Positions 1 through 10,860 of a stretch of 64,000 bases of DNA are shown here, piece after piece. Position numbers and translations under genes: made by a program. Position 1 is the stretch's first letter. Each line of letters opens with the position of its first letter. The notes beneath the pieces were generated by a model. The model saw only the letters and a program-made list of their open reading frames with translations, was not told the origin of the DNA and searched no databases. Origin of the DNA: Microbispora rosea (GTDB lineage Bacteria > Actinomycetota > Actinomycetes > Streptosporangiales > Streptosporangiaceae); NCBI RefSeq assembly GCF_900156315.1, contig NZ_FTNI01000003.1, forward strand, positions 372,001-436,000, read 5' to 3'.

Positions 1-1
1 G

Positions 2-1096
2 TACGACAAGTACTTCAAGCAGGCGGGCTGCACCAGCACCTCCTGCCCGGCGGGCTCCGGCAAGAACTCGTCGAACTACCTGCTGTCCTGGTACTACGCC
101 TGGGGCGGCGCGACCGACACGTCGGCCGGCTGGGCCTGGCGCATCGGCTCCAGCCACAACCACGGCGGCTACCAGAACCCGATGGCGGCCTGGGCGCTGT
201 CGAACGTCAACGCGCTGAAGCCCAAGGGCGCGACCGCCGTCACCGACTGGTCGACCAGCCTCACCCGCCAGCTGCAGTTCTACAAGTGGCTGCAGTCGGC
301 CGAGGGCGCCATCGCCGGTGGCGCGACCAACAGCTGGGAGGGCCACTACGCCTCCCCGCCGTCGAGCCTGCCGAAGTTCTTCGGCATGGCCTATGACTGG
401 GAGCCGGTCTACCACGACCCGCCGTCGAACCAGTGGTTCGGCTTCCAGGCGTGGTCGATGGAGCGCGTGGCGGAGTACTACTACGCCACGGGCAACGCCG
501 ACGCCAAGGGCATCCTCGACAAGTGGGTCGCCTGGGCGCTGTCCGGCACCACGGTGAACTCCGACGGCACCTTCCAGATCCCGTCGACGCTGCACTGGAC
601 CGGCCAGCCGGACGCCAGCTTCAGCGGCACCGGGATGCCGCCGGCCAACTCCGGCCTGCACGTGACCATCGCCGACTACACCGACGACATCGGCGTGGCC
701 GGTTCGTACGCCAAGACCCTGATGTTCTACGCGGCCAAGTCGGGCAACGCCCAGGCCAAGAGCACCGCGAAGGCGCTGCTCGACGGCATCTGGAAGAACA
801 ACCAGGACTCCAAGGGCGTGTCGGTCGCCGAGACCAAGACGGACTACAACCGCCTCGACGACCCGATCTACGTCCCGTCCGGCTGGACCGGCAAGATGCC
901 GAACGGCGACCCGATCAACAGCAACTCGACCTTCATCTCCATCCGGTCCTGGTACAAGAACGACCCGGACTGGCCGAAGGTCCAGTCGTACCTGAACGGT
1001 GGATCGGCTCCGGTCTTCCACTACCACCGCTTCTGGGCGCAGACCGATGTGGCCACCGCGCTCGGACAGTACGGCCTGCTCTTCCCCAACGGCTGA
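2..1096 (+). CDS. Glycoside hydrolase family 48 cellobiohydrolase, C-terminal part (5' end outside window)
   Basis: The reading frame is open from the window edge and gives 364 residues ending in TGA. It matches the C-terminal half of GH48 reducing-end cellobiohydrolases, which cut cellobiose units processively from crystalline cellulose outside the cell. The conserved stretch around GWAWRIGSSHNHGGYQNP lies at about residues 40-60 of the visible part, and the protein ends shortly after FHYHRFWAQTDVATALGQYG, the usual end of the catalytic domain. No carbohydrate-binding module follows, so if one exists it must be N-terminal and out of view. A GH9 cellulase follows 152 bases downstream on the same strand. 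GH48 and GH9 enzymes usually act together on cellulose, so co-expression is likely. Confidence 0.93.
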   Translation, partial: YDKYFKQAGCTSTSCPAGSGKNSSNYLLSWYYAWGGATDTSAGWAWRIGSSHNHGGYQNPMAAWALSNVNALKPKGATAVTDWSTSLTRQLQFYKWLQSAEGAIAGGATNSWEGHYASPPSSLPKFFGMAYDWEPVYHDPPSNQWFGFQAWSMERVAEYYYATGNADAKGILDKWVAWALSGTTVNSDGTFQIPSTLHWTGQPDASFSGTGMPPANSGLHVTIADYTDDIGVAGSYAKTLMFYAAKSGNAQAKSTAKALLDGIWKNNQDSKGVSVAETKTDYNRLDDPIYVPSGWTGKMPNGDPINSNSTFISIRSWYKNDPDWPKVQSYLNGGSAPVFHYHRFWAQTDVATALGQYGLLFPNG

Positions 1097-1112
1097 GCAC
1101 GCCCCGTAAGCC

Positions 1113-3651
<2,539 letters not shown>

Positions 3652-3751
3652 CCCGCGTTCCCGGGCTCGCCCCAGTCGCCCGCCTTCCCCAGACGGACCC
3701 CTCTCTGGGGGAGGCGGGCATCCACGTCAGCGCCGAGAAAGGGAGAGATCG

Positions 3752-4153
3752 ATGATCAGGAAGATGATCGCCGCGGCAGGCCTGGTCCTGGCGACCGCGG
3801 GGATCACGGCCGTCCCCGCGGCCGCGGACTCGATCGGCTGCACGGCGAGCTACGCGGTCACCAGCGAGTGGCCGGGAACGAGGGACGCCCCCTCGCTCGG
3901 CCAGGTCACGGTGACCAACACCGGGTCGTGGGCACTCAAGGGCTGGCGTGTGTCGTGGCGCTACACCGACGGCAGCGTCATCACCCAGGTGTGGGGGGCC
4001 GTCGCCCTCCCGGTGGTCGGCACCGTCGGCTCGTACGCGTTCGGCAACGAGAGCTACAACGGCAACCTGCCGATCGGCGGCTCGACCGTCTTCGGCTTCG
4101 CCGCCCGCCTGGGCGGCGGGAAGGCCCCCGACGTAACCTGCACACCCGTGTAG
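3752..4153 (+). CDS. Secreted stand-alone CBM2 (cellulose-binding) protein
   Basis: 133 residues with an excellent ribosome binding site (GGGAGAG, about 3740-3746). Residues 1-25 form a signal peptide ending AAA-DS. The rest is one CBM2 fold starting at the first of two conserved cysteines (CTASYAV) and ending CTPV. No catalytic domain is present. In CBM2a modules three surface aromatics stack on cellulose; here the first two tryptophans are visible (SEWPG, QVWGA), but the third, normally WNGNL, is YNGNL. A free binding module could disrupt or mark cellulose fibres or act in adhesion. It is the last gene of the cellulase block, 100 bases after the GH9 gene, and is followed by a strong terminator. 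Confidence 0.9.
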   Translation: MIRKMIAAAGLVLATAGITAVPAAADSIGCTASYAVTSEWPGTRDAPSLGQVTVTNTGSWALKGWRVSWRYTDGSVITQVWGAVALPVVGTVGSYAFGNESYNGNLPIGGSTVFGFAARLGGGKAPDVTCTPV

Positions 4154-4255
4154 CCGGCGGGTGCCCGAGCGAGGATCGCGCGGCGCGGGCCTCACGCGAG
4201 GACCCGACCTCCGGCCGCCGGGGCGACGACCCCGGAACAGGCCGGTCCGGACACA

Positions 4256-4295
4256 GACGATCCCCCGGGACACACTCCCGGGGGATCGTCTTTCT
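4256..4295 (+). terminator. Strong rho-independent terminator after the cellulase block
   Basis: A perfect 15-bp stem (GACGATCCCCCGGGA at 4256-4270 against its complement at 4276-4290) encloses the loop CACAC and is followed by TTTCT. It lies about 100 bases after the CBM2 gene stop. It can also serve the convergent small gene that ends at 4347. Confidence 0.93.
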
Positions 4296-4346
4296 GCGTT
4301 ATATGCACCAAACGCGACCAGACATGTCACACCGTGTCATGCCGGA

Positions 4347-4610
4347 TCACCACGACTCCGGAGGCAGGTTCACATCGCCCACACGGTCGTAGATGACGGT
4401 CTCGTCCGCCAGCCTGACGACCACGACACGGCGGGCCAGTCCCGCTCGCTCCAGCGCCTTCGCCGACTCCACAGCGTTCTTGGCGTAGTGGTAACGGTCA
4501 CGACTACCGGCGAACGGGCTCTCCCTGTCGCATCTGACCTCGTAGCGGTCATCCGGCCACGGGTGAGGAAGTTCGTCACTTGTGCGGCGCTCGGTAGCGG
4601 TCGCGGTCAT
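4347..4610 (-). CDS. Small hypothetical protein (87 aa)
   Basis: The ATG at 4610 is preceded by GAGAGG with good spacing on the minus strand, and codon use matches the neighbours, so this looks like a real gene. The protein is soluble and charged, without signal peptide or membrane segment. The N-terminal half is acidic and contains DRYEVRCDRESPFAG; the C-terminal half has a helix (YHYAKNAVESAKALERAG) then a beta-rich end (RRVVVVRLADETVIYDRVGDV). I do not recognise the family. It is convergent with the cellulase block and stands alone. An inverted repeat at 4685-4700 may belong to its promoter. Confidence 0.7.
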   Translation of the reverse strand: MTATATERRTSDELPHPWPDDRYEVRCDRESPFAGSRDRYHYAKNAVESAKALERAGLARRVVVVRLADETVIYDRVGDVNLPPESW

Positions 4611-4684
4611 TGCACACCTCTCTTGTCGCGGAGGGACCTCCGCTCAGAAAGACCCCCCTGCCCCCCCAACGCCTAAGTATTCCT

Positions 4685-4700
4685 CATATGCAACATATGT
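4685..4700 (-). promoter_or_regulatory. Paired CATATG palindromes upstream of the 87-aa gene
   Basis: CATATG at 4685-4690 and the 8-bp palindrome ACATATGT at 4693-4700 sit in an AT-rich island 75-90 bases upstream of the minus-strand gene at 4610 and 46 bases past the end of the convergent-orientation kinase-MFS gene. This could be an operator or part of a promoter. No clear -35/-10 pair is visible. Confidence 0.25.
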
Positions 4701-4745
4701 TTCACAGCGCCCCCCTTGACAGCGACCTCCCCAATAGGGTTGAGA

Positions 4746-6965
4746 TCACGTGTGCGCCCGGCGGGCGCCGCCCGCGGGCAGCGACAGGGCGGGGACCACG
4801 GTGAGGGCGACGGCCACCAGAATCGCCCAGAACGCCGGGGGGAATCCCGAGCCCGGGTCCGCGATGCCGGGGACGGTGGCCCATCCCAGCACCACGGCGA
4901 TCAGCGCCGTCCCCACCGCGCCGCCGGCCCGGGCGCCCATGGCGTCGGCCGTCGTCGCCGCCGGGATCCGCGCCTCCGGCAGCGAATGGCAGAGGCTCGC
5001 CATCAGGGGCGTGCCGACGAACGCCAGCCCGAGACCGCGGACGAACAGTGCCGCGACCAGCACCGAAGACCCCGTGTGCGCCGAATCGAGTGCGAAGGGG
5101 AGCGTGCCGGCCGCGACCAGAGCGAGACCGGCGAGGACCAGCAGGCGTGGGTTGCGCCAGACGCCGGCGAGCCACCGGGCGGGGAGCACCGCGACGAGGG
5201 TGCCCACCCCCTGAGCGGCGAACAACCACCCGGCCTGCCGGGGCGACAGGCCGCCGGCGATCTGGAAGTACAGCGGCACCAGGAACACCGCGGCGAAGAG
5301 CGCGAAGTGGTGGAGCAGCGACGCGGCGGCCGAGGCGGCGAACGCACGGTCGCGGAACAGGCGCGGTTCCACCACGCGGGGCTGGGCGGATCGGGCCGCC
5401 ACCCCCGCGAAGGGCAGGAGCAGGGCCGACAGGATGCTCGTCAGCAGCAGCAGGGGCACGGCGAGGAAGAAGATCCACCGCCAGGACAACGTGTCGACGA
5501 CCACGCCCGCGACGACGGGCCCGGCGATGGGCCCCGCCTGGACGGCCACCGCGACCAGGGCCGCCGCCCCGCCGCGCCGCTCGCTGCCGGCGACCTCGGC
5601 GACGAGGATGCGGCTCAGCGGGAAGATCATCCCGCCGCCGAGTCCCTGCAACGCCCGGAACGCGACGAGGGCGCCGAACGACCAGGCCAGCCCGCACAGG
5701 GCCGAGCCGGCCAGCGACAGGACGAGCGCGATGATCCACACCGCCGACGCGCCGAAGCGCCGGGCCAGCCACCCGGTGACGGGAACGACTATCGTCGCGG
5801 CCAGCAGGTAGGCGGTGATCACCCACTGCGCGTCCACGTACGACGCGTGCAACTCCCGAGAGATCATGGGCATGGCGATCCCCATCACGGTGCTGTCGAC
5901 AAGCACCGTGATCCCGCCCAGCGCCAGCACGGCGGCGACGACCATCGGCGGCGCGCCGAGCACCGGGGACGCGGGCCGCGCGCCGGCGGCCGGGGGCGTG
6001 GCGGACAGCGGCAGCGTGCGCGGCGGGACGTCGGAGGGCCGCTCCCCGTCGTACGGCGGCGGAGTGGGACCGGGATCGGCCGCGGGATCGGCCGCGGGCG
6101 GCCCGGCGGCGCGGGCGCCTTCCGCGAGCAGGGTGTCGGCGGGGTGGCCGGCGCCGAGGAGTCGCAGCAGGATGTCCCGGGCGGTGGGGCGGCCGGCGGG
6201 GTCCTTGGTCAGGCAGGCGGTGATGATCTCGCGCATCGGGCCGGCCAGTCCGCCGTCGAGGGGGCCCAGATCGGGGTCGGCGTGCAGGATGCGGTTCATG
6301 ACGGCGGGGATGGAGTCCTGCCCGAAGGGGGTTGCCCCGTTCGCGGCGTAGGCGATCGTGCAGGCCCAGGCGAACACGTCGGCGGCGGGACCGACCGCAT
6401 GCCCGGCGATCTGCTCGGGCGCCATGTAGGCGGGGGTGCCCACGACCGCGCTGGACACGGTGCCGGTGGCGTCCAGCGCCCGCGCGATCCCGAAATCGAT
6501 CACTCGCGGCCCGTCGGTCCCCATGATGACGTTGCCGGGCTTGAAATCCCGGTGCACCACCCCCGCCTCGTGGATCGCCGCCAGGGCGGTCACCGTCGCG
6601 ATCGCGAGCCGCTCCAGCGCACCGCCCGTCACCGGCCCGCCCGAGGCGATCACCTCTCCCAGCGACGGCCCCGAGACGAACTCCGACACGATGTAGGGGC
6701 GATCCCCCGCCACGTCGGCGTCCAGCACCCGCGCCGTGCAGAACGCGGCGACCCTGCGTGCGTGATCCAGCTCGGCCGCGAACCGCGCCCGCGCCCGGTC
6801 GTCCCCGGCGAAGCGCGCGTGCAGCAGTTTCACCGCCACGGGCTCGCCGGCCGGGGCCAGGCCCTGGTACACGGTCCCCTGGCCGCCCTCACCGAGCAGG
6901 CCGACCAGCCGGTAAAGGCCCACCTGCCGCGGATCGTCGGTACGAAGCGCCCGTAATCCCGCCAT
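4746..6965 (-). CDS. Ser/Thr protein kinase fused to a DHA2-like MFS transporter
   Basis: 739 residues, ATG at 6965 with GGGAGGGGGA just upstream. Residues 12-270 are a complete Hanks-type kinase: glycine loop GEGGQGTV (25-32), ATP-binding Lys46, HRD with Asp140 and Asn145, DFG (157-159) and APE (182-184). A Pro/Ala-rich linker (about 275-338) leads to about twelve membrane segments from residue 340 to 730. These match drug/proton antiporters of the DHA2 type, with a variant of the family motif (VDSTVMGIAMP, 356-366) and a GWLARRFG loop. The usual single membrane helix and extracellular sensor of such kinases is thus replaced by a whole transporter. The kinase domain is closely related to that of the gene at 29180. 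The joint is one uninterrupted frame with normal codon use, so it is unlikely to be an error. Confidence 0.93.
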   Translation of the reverse strand: MAGLRALRTDDPRQVGLYRLVGLLGEGGQGTVYQGLAPAGEPVAVKLLHARFAGDDRARARFAAELDHARRVAAFCTARVLDADVAGDRPYIVSEFVSGPSLGEVIASGGPVTGGALERLAIATVTALAAIHEAGVVHRDFKPGNVIMGTDGPRVIDFGIARALDATGTVSSAVVGTPAYMAPEQIAGHAVGPAADVFAWACTIAYAANGATPFGQDSIPAVMNRILHADPDLGPLDGGLAGPMREIITACLTKDPAGRPTARDILLRLLGAGHPADTLLAEGARAAGPPAADPAADPGPTPPPYDGERPSDVPPRTLPLSATPPAAGARPASPVLGAPPMVVAAVLALGGITVLVDSTVMGIAMPMISRELHASYVDAQWVITAYLLAATIVVPVTGWLARRFGASAVWIIALVLSLAGSALCGLAWSFGALVAFRALQGLGGGMIFPLSRILVAEVAGSERRGGAAALVAVAVQAGPIAGPVVAGVVVDTLSWRWIFFLAVPLLLLTSILSALLLPFAGVAARSAQPRVVEPRLFRDRAFAASAAASLLHHFALFAAVFLVPLYFQIAGGLSPRQAGWLFAAQGVGTLVAVLPARWLAGVWRNPRLLVLAGLALVAAGTLPFALDSAHTGSSVLVAALFVRGLGLAFVGTPLMASLCHSLPEARIPAATTADAMGARAGGAVGTALIAVVLGWATVPGIADPGSGFPPAFWAILVAVALTVVPALSLPAGGARRAHT

Positions 6966-7027
6966 GTCCCCCTCCCGTGCCGGACGGGGCGACCTTACCG
7001 GAACCGATCATCACGGGTAAGGATCGA

Positions 7028-8578
7028 TCACAGAGCCTTGTCCGGCGCGGCAGAGCCCGCGGGCAGCAGCACGCGGAACGCCGTACGGCCGGGACGGCTC
7101 TCGACGTCGACGGTGCCGCCGTGCGCGGCCACCACCGCCCTGACGATCGCGAGTCCCAGGCCGCTGCCGCCCGAGGCCCGGGTGCGCGCCTTGTCGGCGC
7201 GGACGAACCGTTCGAAGATCTCGCCCTGCAGGTCTCCGGGGATGCCGGGGCCGTCGTCGGTGACGGTCAGCTCCACCTTGTCCGGGCCGGGCACGCGCAA
7301 GGCCACGGTCACGGTCGTGCCGGGAGGGGTGTGCGCGCGGGCGTTGCCCAGCAGGTTGGCCACCACCTGGTGGAGCCGGTCCGGGTCCCCGGGCACGGTG
7401 ACCGGCTCCTCGGGCAGGTCGAGCCTCCAGCGGTGGTCGGGCCCGTAGGCGCGGGCGTCGCCGGTGGCGTCGATGGCCAGGCGGGTGAGGTCGACCTCCT
7501 CGCGTGCCAGCGGGCGGCCGGCGTCGAGCCGGGTCAGCAGCAACAGATCGTCCACGAGCGTGCCCATGCGGGCCGACTCGGCGTCGATGCGTTCCAGGGC
7601 GTGCCGCACGCCGTCGGGGACGGCCTCCTCGTCGCGCCGGGCGAGCTGGACGTGGGCGCGGACGGTGGCGAGCGGGGTGCGCAGTTCGTGGCTGGCGTCG
7701 GCGGCGAAGGTGCGCATCCGCTGCTCGCTGGCGTGGCGCTGGGCGAGGGCCCGTCCCACGTGGCCGAGCATGCGGTTGAACGCCTCCCCCACCTGGCCGA
7801 TCTCGGTGCGGGGATCCTCGTCGGGCACCCCCTCGGGCAGCGCCACCTCTCCGTCGGCGAGCGGCAGGCGGGCCACGCGCCGGGCCGTGGCGGCGACCCG
7901 GTCCAGTGGGCGCAGCGACAGCCTCACCCAAACGGCCCCGGCGATCCCCGTCACCAGCACGACGACGGCGAACACCCCGATCTCGGCGATCTGCAGGCGC
8001 TGCACGGTGGTGCGCACGTCGTCCAGTGGCAGGCCGGTGATGAGAAGCTCGCCGTCGTCGTCCCCCACGGCCATCACCCGATAGTCGTCGAGTCCGCCCG
8101 AGGACAGATCCACCGTGTGCCCGAGCCCGTCGGCCCGGACGGCGGCCAGCGCCTTCCGGTCCGCCGCCGACAGCACCGGGTCGGCCCGGCCCACCACGGC
8201 GGGCGTCCCCACCTGGCCGTCCCGCATCAGCACGCCCAAGGTGCCGGGCGCCTGCCCGCGCGAGTCCCCGCGCTCGCCGTCCGGATCGCGCGGATACCCG
8301 TGCTCGCGCTCCTCGCGCTCCTCGTGGGCCAGGCTCGCCGCGAACCGCCCGGCCGTCACGGACAGTTGCTGGTCCAGCCGTTCGACCATGAACCGTTCGA
8401 GCAGGAGGGAGGAGGCCGCCCCGGCCGCCGCGCAGGCGAGCACGAGCAGCACCAGCGTGCCCACCACCAGGCGGGCCCGCAACGTCGTCGGCACCGGGCG
8501 AAGAAGGCGGCGCGTGCGCGGCGGCTTCTGGCGCGGCACTGCCCGGGCCGGCGCCGCCCGGGGCGGCGAGCCGGTCAC
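7028..8578 (-). CDS. Two-component sensor histidine kinase (HAMP type)
   Basis: 516 residues. Two membrane helices (about 35-60 and 200-220) flank a roughly 140-residue extracellular region, followed by a HAMP linker, a dimerisation domain with the H-box SHELRTPL (phospho-acceptor His297), and an ATPase domain with N-box (NLLGNARAH, 408-416), DDGPGI (441-446) and GGSGLGLAI (470-478). All catalytic motifs are intact. It lies 10 bases downstream of its response regulator gene and is almost certainly co-transcribed with it. The pair is divergent from the flavin electron-transfer operon at 9467, which is a plausible target. The stimulus is unknown. Confidence 0.95.
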   Translation of the reverse strand: MTGSPPRAAPARAVPRQKPPRTRRLLRPVPTTLRARLVVGTLVLLVLACAAAGAASSLLLERFMVERLDQQLSVTAGRFAASLAHEEREEREHGYPRDPDGERGDSRGQAPGTLGVLMRDGQVGTPAVVGRADPVLSAADRKALAAVRADGLGHTVDLSSGGLDDYRVMAVGDDDGELLITGLPLDDVRTTVQRLQIAEIGVFAVVVLVTGIAGAVWVRLSLRPLDRVAATARRVARLPLADGEVALPEGVPDEDPRTEIGQVGEAFNRMLGHVGRALAQRHASEQRMRTFAADASHELRTPLATVRAHVQLARRDEEAVPDGVRHALERIDAESARMGTLVDDLLLLTRLDAGRPLAREEVDLTRLAIDATGDARAYGPDHRWRLDLPEEPVTVPGDPDRLHQVVANLLGNARAHTPPGTTVTVALRVPGPDKVELTVTDDGPGIPGDLQGEIFERFVRADKARTRASGGSGLGLAIVRAVVAAHGGTVDVESRPGRTAFRVLLPAGSAAPDKAL

Positions 8579-8588
8579 AGCGGCGCCA

Positions 8589-9317
8589 TCACGGCCGCAG
8601 GACGTATCCCACGCCCCGCACCGTGTGGATCAGCGGCCTGCGGCCGGCGTCGATCTTCTTGCGCAGGTAGCTGATGTACAGCTCGACCACGTGCGCCTGC
8701 CCGCCGAAGTCGTACGACCAGACCCGGTCGAGGATCTGGGCCTTGCTCAGCACACGCCGGGGGTTGCGCATGAGGAAGCGCAGCAACTCGAACTCGGTCG
8801 GCGTGAGCTCGACCAGCTCCCCGTCCCGGGTCACCTCGCGGGCGTCCTCGTCCATCGCCAGGTCACCCACCGTCAGCCGGTCGCCCTCGGCGCCGCGCGC
8901 CATGCCGGCGCGGCGCAGCAGCCCGCGCAGCCGGGCGAGCACCTCCTCCAGGCTGAACGGCTTGGTCACGTAGTCGTCCCCGCCCGCCGTGATGCCCGCG
9001 ATACGGTCCTCCACCGCGTCGCGCGCGGTGAGGAACAGCACGCACACGTCCGGGGCCTCGGCGCGCAGGCGGCGCAGCACCTCCAGCCCGTCGAAGTCGG
9101 GCAACATCACGTCCAGCAGCACCGCGTCGGGCTGGAACTCCCGTGCCTCCCGCACGGCTGACGTCCCGTCGCCCGCCGTGCGCACCTCCCACCCCTCGTA
9201 CTTGAGCACCGCGGCGAGGACCTCGACGAGGTCGGGTTCGTCGTCGACCACGAGGACGCGTACGGGATTTCCGTCGGAGCGGACCAGGCCGGGCCGGTCG
9301 TTCGAAGTCTTACGCAT
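8589..9317 (-). CDS. OmpR-family response regulator
   Basis: Receiver domain with acidic pocket (VVDDEPD), phospho-acceptor Asp69 in LLDVMLPD and conserved Lys119 in VTKPF, followed by a winged-helix DNA-binding domain ending GVGYVLRP. I chose the ATG at 9317, giving 242 residues; a GTG start at 9344 is also open but has a poorer ribosome binding site. It is the first gene of the regulator-sensor pair. It diverges from the flavin operon across about 150 bases containing a 9-bp inverted repeat, a good candidate for its own binding site. Confidence 0.94.
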   Translation of the reverse strand: MRKTSNDRPGLVRSDGNPVRVLVVDDEPDLVEVLAAVLKYEGWEVRTAGDGTSAVREAREFQPDAVLLDVMLPDFDGLEVLRRLRAEAPDVCVLFLTARDAVEDRIAGITAGGDDYVTKPFSLEEVLARLRGLLRRAGMARGAEGDRLTVGDLAMDEDAREVTRDGELVELTPTEFELLRFLMRNPRRVLSKAQILDRVWSYDFGGQAHVVELYISYLRKKIDAGRRPLIHTVRGVGYVLRP

Positions 9318-9374
9318 GATGCCTACAGGGTCCTCCCCGCTCACCGGGCCTACCCTGTGAGCCGCCTCAGAGAA

Positions 9375-9411
9375 TCCTATGAATGGTCAGCAAATGCCCC
9401 GGTTCATAGGA
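9375..9411. promoter_or_regulatory. Inverted repeat in the divergent promoter of the two-component system and flavin operon
   Basis: TCCTATGAA (9375-9383) and TTCATAGGA (9403-9411) form a perfect 9-bp inverted repeat separated by 19 bases. It lies between the response regulator gene and the ferric-reductase-like gene. The size and position suit a dimeric regulator acting on one or both promoters; the adjacent OmpR-type regulator is the obvious candidate. Confidence 0.5.
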
Positions 9412-9466
9412 AAACAAGAGGTTTCGTTGACACGGTGAGGCGCGTGATGACGACGAGGAGGCAACC

Positions 9467-10840
9467 GTGACCACCACGTTCCCGGGGGCGGCGGTGACGA
9501 CCCGGCACGCGCGTCCGCCGCGACGGAGCGTGCGCGCCCGCCCCGAGGCCGTCCTGGCGCTCATCGCCGTGGGCGTGGTCGCGGTCATCGGCATGTGGTG
9601 GGCGAACACGCCGAGCGTCGCGGGATTCGACGGCTGGCTGACGAACGCGGGGCGCATCACCGGGCTGCTCGCCGGGTACGCGATCGCCGTGCTGCTGGCG
9701 CTGATGGCCCGGGTCCCCGCACTGGAGCGCGGCGTCGGCTCCGACCGGCTCGCCCGGTGGCACTCCATGGGCGGACGCTACGTCGTCGGCCTGGCGGTGG
9801 CGCACATGCTGCTGACCATCTGGGGCTACGCGCTGACCGACCGCACCGACGTGGTGAGCGAGACGGTGACGCTGAACCTCACCTATCCCGACGTGCTGAA
9901 GGCCACCGTCGCGCTGCTGCTGCTGGTGGGCGTCGGCGTCGTCTCCGCCCGCAAGATCCGCCCGAAGCTGCGCTACGAGACGTGGTTCCACCTGCACTTC
10001 TACACCTACCTGGCCACGTGGCTGGCCTTCGGGCACCAGCTCGCCACGGGCGCGGAGTTCGCCGTGGCCCCGGTCGCCCGCACCTCCTGGTACGTCCTCT
10101 ACTGGGGCGTCGCGGCGCTGATCGTCTGGTATCGCTTCCTCACGCCCGTACGGCTGGCCGTACGGCACCGCCTGAGGGTGTCCCGGGTGGTGCCGGAGGC
10201 TCCGGGGGTGGTCTCCGTGTACGTGACCGGGCGGCGCCTGGGCCGGCTGCGGGCCGAGCCCGGCCAGTTCTTCCGCTGGCGGTTCCTGACCAGGGACCTG
10301 TGGTGGTCCCCCAACCCGTACTCGCTGTCCGCCCCGCCCCGCGCGGGCGAGCTGCGGATCACGGTGAAGGACCTGGGCGACCAGAGCCGCTCTCTCTCCG
10401 GCCTGCGGCCCGGCACCCGGGTGCTCGCCGAGGGCCCGTACGGCGCGTTCACCGCGGGCGGGGGCCGGGCGCGCAAGGTGCTGCTCGTCGCGGGCGGCGT
10501 CGGCATCACACCGCTGCGCGCGCTGTTCGAGTCGGTGCCGGCCGCCCCCGGCGACCTGACCCTCTTGTACCGTGCGCGCGACGAACGGCACCTGGTGTTC
10601 CGCGCCGAGCTCGAGGAGATCGCCACGGCGCGCGGCGCTACCCTGCACTACTGCGTCGGCCCCCGGACCGTGATCGGCGACCCGTTCACGCCCGCGACGC
10701 TCGCCGGGCTGGTGCCCGATCTGACCGGTCACGAGGCGTACGTCTGCGGGCCGGCCGAGATGACGAGCGCCGTCACCGCCGCCCTCCGGGCCGCCGGGGT
10801 GCCCAAGCGCCACATCCACCACGAATCGTTCGAATTCTGA
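9467..10840 (+). CDS. Membrane ferric-reductase-like flavoprotein (ferredoxin reductase family)
   Basis: 457 residues from GTG 9467 with GAGGAGG at 9455-9461. The N-terminal half has about six membrane helices with paired histidines suited to haem binding (RWHSMGGRYVVGLAVAH and WFHLHFYTYLATWLAFGH). The C-terminal half is a cytoplasmic FAD/NAD(P)H reductase module with an FAD-binding strand (NPYSLSAPP), a nucleotide-binding glycine stretch (VAGGVGITPLRAL) and a CGP motif near the end. It would move electrons from cytoplasmic NAD(P)H through haem to the outer face of the membrane. The next two genes encode an exported FMN carrier and the enzyme that flavinylates it, so the three likely form one extracytosolic redox chain. 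Confidence 0.92.
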   Translation: MTTTFPGAAVTTRHARPPRRSVRARPEAVLALIAVGVVAVIGMWWANTPSVAGFDGWLTNAGRITGLLAGYAIAVLLALMARVPALERGVGSDRLARWHSMGGRYVVGLAVAHMLLTIWGYALTDRTDVVSETVTLNLTYPDVLKATVALLLLVGVGVVSARKIRPKLRYETWFHLHFYTYLATWLAFGHQLATGAEFAVAPVARTSWYVLYWGVAALIVWYRFLTPVRLAVRHRLRVSRVVPEAPGVVSVYVTGRRLGRLRAEPGQFFRWRFLTRDLWWSPNPYSLSAPPRAGELRITVKDLGDQSRSLSGLRPGTRVLAEGPYGAFTAGGGRARKVLLVAGGVGITPLRALFESVPAAPGDLTLLYRARDERHLVFRAELEEIATARGATLHYCVGPRTVIGDPFTPATLAGLVPDLTGHEAYVCGPAEMTSAVTAALRAAGVPKRHIHHESFEF

Positions 10841-10860
10841 TCGCCCTTGATGGGAGTTTC

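Noticed and set aside
4719-4740. TTGACA resembling a -35 box upstream of 4746
   Set aside because: It points away from both neighbouring gene starts (into the 3' end of the kinase-MFS gene) and has no -10 hexamer at 16-18 bases.
4716-6956. 746-codon plus-strand open frame opposite the kinase-MFS gene
   Set aside because: It is the antisense shadow of the kinase-MFS frame; its product is low-complexity and Arg/Gly-rich, without recognisable domains.
9427-9450. TTGACA before the ferric-reductase-like gene as a promoter
   Set aside because: No -10-like hexamer lies at the right distance; sequence there is GC-rich. The inverted repeat nearby is better supported as regulatory.
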